A stretch of 33,343 bases of DNA, from contig JBGVRS010000166.1 in assembly GCA_045128635.1 (NCBI GenBank), forward strand, positions 1 to 33,343, read 5' to 3'. The translations under genes were made by a program, and so were the position numbers. The stretch comes from HGM12587 sp045128635 (GTDB lineage: Bacteria; Bacillota; Clostridia; Lachnospirales; Lachnospiraceae). The notes under the pieces were generated by a model, which worked only from the letters and a program-made list of their open reading frames with translations, did no database searches and was not told where the DNA came from. Positions within the stretch are counted from its first letter, which is position 1; each line of letters opens with the position of its first letter. Shown here piece after piece: positions 31,791-33,343 of this stretch.

Positions 31791-31940
31791 TTATATGGTA
31801 TCAAGCGTCGCCCATAATTCTTCTTCAGAAATTATATTTCCTTTCTCCATATCATCTATCGCTTCATCGAGTTTTGAAAATAAAACATTTACTGCGTCGT
31901 CTATTGTGAATAAATCTTTTACGCCCTGTGCCGCTTCCAT
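31791..31940 (-). CDS. 49-residue acidic, antitoxin-like protein without a visible toxin
   Basis: AAAGGA about eight bases before ATG opens a 49-codon frame. The product is acidic and helical: a short N-terminal region (MEAAQGVKDLFTIDDAV), then KLDEAIDDMEKGNIISEEELWATLDTI. This last block resembles the C-terminal toxin-binding tail of RelB/Phd-type small antitoxins, which wraps around RelE-like toxins (inference from pattern). No N-terminal DNA-binding domain is seen and no RelE/YoeB-like ORF lies on either side; a terminator follows. It may be an orphan or a remnant of a toxin-antitoxin pair, or an unrelated small protein. An extended -10 promoter lies upstream. Confidence 0.6.
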   Translation of the reverse strand: MEAAQGVKDLFTIDDAVNVLFSKLDEAIDDMEKGNIISEEELWATLDTI

Positions 31941-31985
31941 ATAATCATCCTTTCCCAATTACCTGACTACTCTATTTTCAATTTT

Positions 31986-31994
31986 AGTATAGCA
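31986..31994 (-). promoter_or_regulatory. Extended -10 promoter of the antitoxin-like ORF
   Basis: On the minus strand TGCTATACT (TGn plus -10 hexamer) lies about 45 bases before the ATG; no good -35 is seen. Confidence 0.45.
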
Positions 31995-32004
31995 CAGGCA
32001 ATTG

Positions 32005-32038
32005 TTTTCTACTATTCTTTTATTTTCATTGTAGAAAA
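32005..32038. repeat. 8-bp inverted repeat upstream of the antitoxin-like ORF
   Basis: TTTTCTAC (32005-32012) and GTAGAAAA (32031-32038) around an 18-base A/T-rich spacer, just upstream of the extended -10. It could be an operator for autoregulation. The stretch 32039-32088 holds nothing else I can name. Confidence 0.4.
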
Positions 32039-32088
32039 TTTCATTTACTCATGCTTTTTCACCTCATTTTATAAATATTTAGGAGGAA

Positions 32089-32175
32089 ATTCGGCAGAAC
32101 CGCCACGAAAAAGAAATAGCAGATGCTATCTCAAGATTACTTCTTGAGTATAGCATCTGCTATATAGATAATCAA
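32089..32175. repeat. Dispersed hairpin repeat, copy 2 (strong terminator structure)
   Basis: Shares ordered sequence blocks with 1211-1295. Here the hairpin is nearly perfect: TAGCAGATGCTAT then CTCAAG pairs with CTTGAG and ATAGCATCTGCTA, and on the minus strand a TTTCTTTTT run follows. It begins 17 bases after the PRD antiterminator stop, so it acts as that gene's terminator. The conserved flank beyond the T-run (GGCGGTTCTGCCGAATTTC on minus) is not needed for termination and marks it as a repeat element. Confidence 0.7.
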
Positions 32176-32191
32176 ATAAAGTTTTTATGAA

Positions 32192-33037
32192 TTAGGATTC
32201 CTTATCCATCACAACTCGTTCAATATGCATTGCCAGATATCCGATCTCAACCTCATCCAGGGGGGAATTTCGATGAAGCTGCACTTCCAGCTGCTTACAT
32301 ACCGCAACAGCCATCGCATAGGATTTGGGGAATTTTATCGACATATAATCGTTCATATTTAATTTCAGTTTCTCGCCTTTGATGGAACGAGCCACCATGT
32401 AACGAATGTGATTCATCAGACGATTATAGGAAAGGGACATGACATCAATTGTCTGACCAGTCTCCTCTTCGATCATGCGGATACATTCTCGTACAGCCAT
32501 GGCAATCTGCATAGATAATGCAACATTTTCATCTTCAATGGCTGAATGAATGTGCAGGGCAATGTATCCAATCTCATGCTCATCAATTTCTATCTGTAAC
32601 ATTTCCCATAAAATGTCCTTCACACATTCGGCTGTCTTATATTCCATATGAAACAGCGCACGAATATCATCAGTCAGGGGGTTGCTGATCTGTTCGTTTG
32701 CACGGATTCTCTGAACCGCAAAAGCGATATGATCTGCCATTGGGAAAAGAATTCTTCTGTCAATCTTTCCAAAAACTTCTTCACTTTTTGTCAAAACTTT
32801 TCCTGCAATTTCCAGATAAATAGGATCGATTCCTTTCACCAGCTCCATTGCTTTCCCACGCTCAGTCTGTTCCTGCAATGAATAAATGCTGCATTCTATA
32901 TTTTCAGGGATTCCAAATCGTTCACTGACTTTCTTTCCAAAGCCAATCCCTTTTCCGATCAAAAGATATTCCTGATTATTATCCATTGAAATTGCAATCA
33001 GCGTATTATGGTTTAACGCTTTTCTCACTCTAAACAT
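32192..33037 (-). CDS. BglG/LicT-family PRD transcription antiterminator
   Basis: A 281-residue RNA-binding antiterminator. The N-terminal CAT domain (about 1-55; RVRKALNHNTLIAI, YLLIGKGIGFGKK) binds a ribonucleic antiterminator hairpin. PRD1 (about 65-170) keeps H103 and H162/H164, and PRD2 (about 175-281) keeps H210 and H271, the histidines phosphorylated by the PTS. An ATG directly after the preceding stop (33058) is possible, but GAGGG six bases before 33037 and the usual family start favour the shorter form. It lies downstream of a PTS EII gene, the reverse of the common order; no RAT sequence for it is in view. Confidence 0.93.
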   Translation of the reverse strand: MFRVRKALNHNTLIAISMDNNQEYLLIGKGIGFGKKVSERFGIPENIECSIYSLQEQTERGKAMELVKGIDPIYLEIAGKVLTKSEEVFGKIDRRILFPMADHIAFAVQRIRANEQISNPLTDDIRALFHMEYKTAECVKDILWEMLQIEIDEHEIGYIALHIHSAIEDENVALSMQIAMAVRECIRMIEEETGQTIDVMSLSYNRLMNHIRYMVARSIKGEKLKLNMNDYMSIKFPKSYAMAVAVCKQLEVQLHRNSPLDEVEIGYLAMHIERVVMDKES

Positions 33038-33058
33038 TCTTTTCCCTCGCAAATACAT

Positions 33059-33343
33059 TTATCTTTCGTAAATATCAATTGCAAATAATGGCTCGCCTTT
33101 TTTGATTGCTCCTGTTTTAAGAAGACGAATCTTCTGATGATCTTCTAATTCTGTACAAAGTACAGGAGTTGCAAGTGAAGGAGCATTTGCTTTCACGTAA
33201 TTCATGTCTACTTTCATCATTGGATCACCCTTCTTCACTTTGTCACCTTCTTTTACAAGTGGTTCAAAGCCTTTGCCATCTAATTTTACTGTATCAATAC
33301 CAATGTGAAGCAGCATTGTAATTCCTGATTCTGTCTGGAATCC
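33059..33343 (-). CDS. PTS sugar transporter, C-terminal EIIA (Glc-type) domain, partial
   Basis: The last 94 residues of a gene entering from the right edge. They form the second half of a glucose-type EIIA domain: MLLHIGIDTVKL contains the His that is phosphorylated, followed by GFEPLVKEGDKVKKGDPMMKVD and the terminal GAIKKGEPLF. The frame stays open to the window edge (GFQTESGIT before the Met), so this is not a start. It is likely the C-terminus of a BglF-like EIIBCA for beta-glucosides or glucose. The stop touches the possible upstream start of the antiterminator gene, so both are in one transcript. Confidence 0.92.
   Translation of the reverse strand, partial: GFQTESGITMLLHIGIDTVKLDGKGFEPLVKEGDKVKKGDPMMKVDMNYVKANAPSLATPVLCTELEDHQKIRLLKTGAIKKGEPLFAIDIYER

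Overview
The window looks like chromosome from a low-GC, strictly anaerobic Firmicute, most likely a gut Lachnospiraceae (Blautia/Dorea/Roseburia type). This is inferred from A+T-rich sequence, strong AGGAGG-type ribosome binding sites, superoxide reductase, a ferredoxin-type aldo/keto reductase, a SWIM-protein pair, BspA-like LRR protein and PRD antiterminator. I see no rRNA, tRNA, CRISPR array, complete insertion sequence or prophage. Almost everything is on the minus strand; only the trk potassium locus (16.2-19.5 kb) and one small XRE regulator are on the plus strand. No gene-free stretch exceeds 300 bases.

Layout. 0-2.8 kb is an accessory patch: a gene leaving the left edge with a hairpin over its Shine-Dalgarno, an Rpn/PD-(D/E)XK nuclease, a small membrane protein, desulfoferrodoxin, and the C-terminal stump of an AlbA/HATPase-type regulator. 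2.9-4.4 kb holds an esterase and a RibD/DHFR-like reductase. 4.6-7.6 kb is a collinear run: WYL regulator, aldo/keto reductase with two Fe-S motifs, SWIM protein and a small partner. 7.6-8.6 kb holds a decayed metallo-beta-lactamase-fold gene and a small HAD phosphatase translationally coupled to a 33-residue ORF. 8.7-15.0 kb is a tightly packed six-gene series: molybdopterin oxidoreductase, Spx/ArsC-like protein, lipoprotein amidase, AAA ATPase, EcsC protein, MATE exporter, ending in a terminator.

15.1-20.3 kb: an alpha/beta hydrolase diverges from trkA-trkH-PH-domain gene. The PH-domain protein ends in a perfect EF-hand-type loop, a hint of calcium input into a potassium-uptake operon. A small membrane-anchored protein and an XRE regulator diverge from a region with repeated operator-like sites. 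20.3-24.9 kb: an RluA pseudouridine synthase, an LRR/ankyrin-like protein, a VWA protein with an altered HExxH motif and a MoxR-type AAA ATPase form one overlapping series. This is the best candidate here for an under-described system. 24.9-27.4 kb: mgtE-trpS.

27.4-31.7 kb: a MarR regulator and two half-size ABC exporters (a heterodimer with one degenerate site) behind a near-consensus promoter and tandem operator repeats. 31.8-33.3 kb: an overlooked 49-residue antitoxin-like ORF, a PRD antiterminator and the end of a PTS EII gene. A hairpin repeat of about 85 bp occurs twice, at about 1.2 kb and 32.1 kb, each time after a minus-strand gene; it looks like a dispersed terminator-type element. 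All function calls come from reading motifs; no database search was possible.
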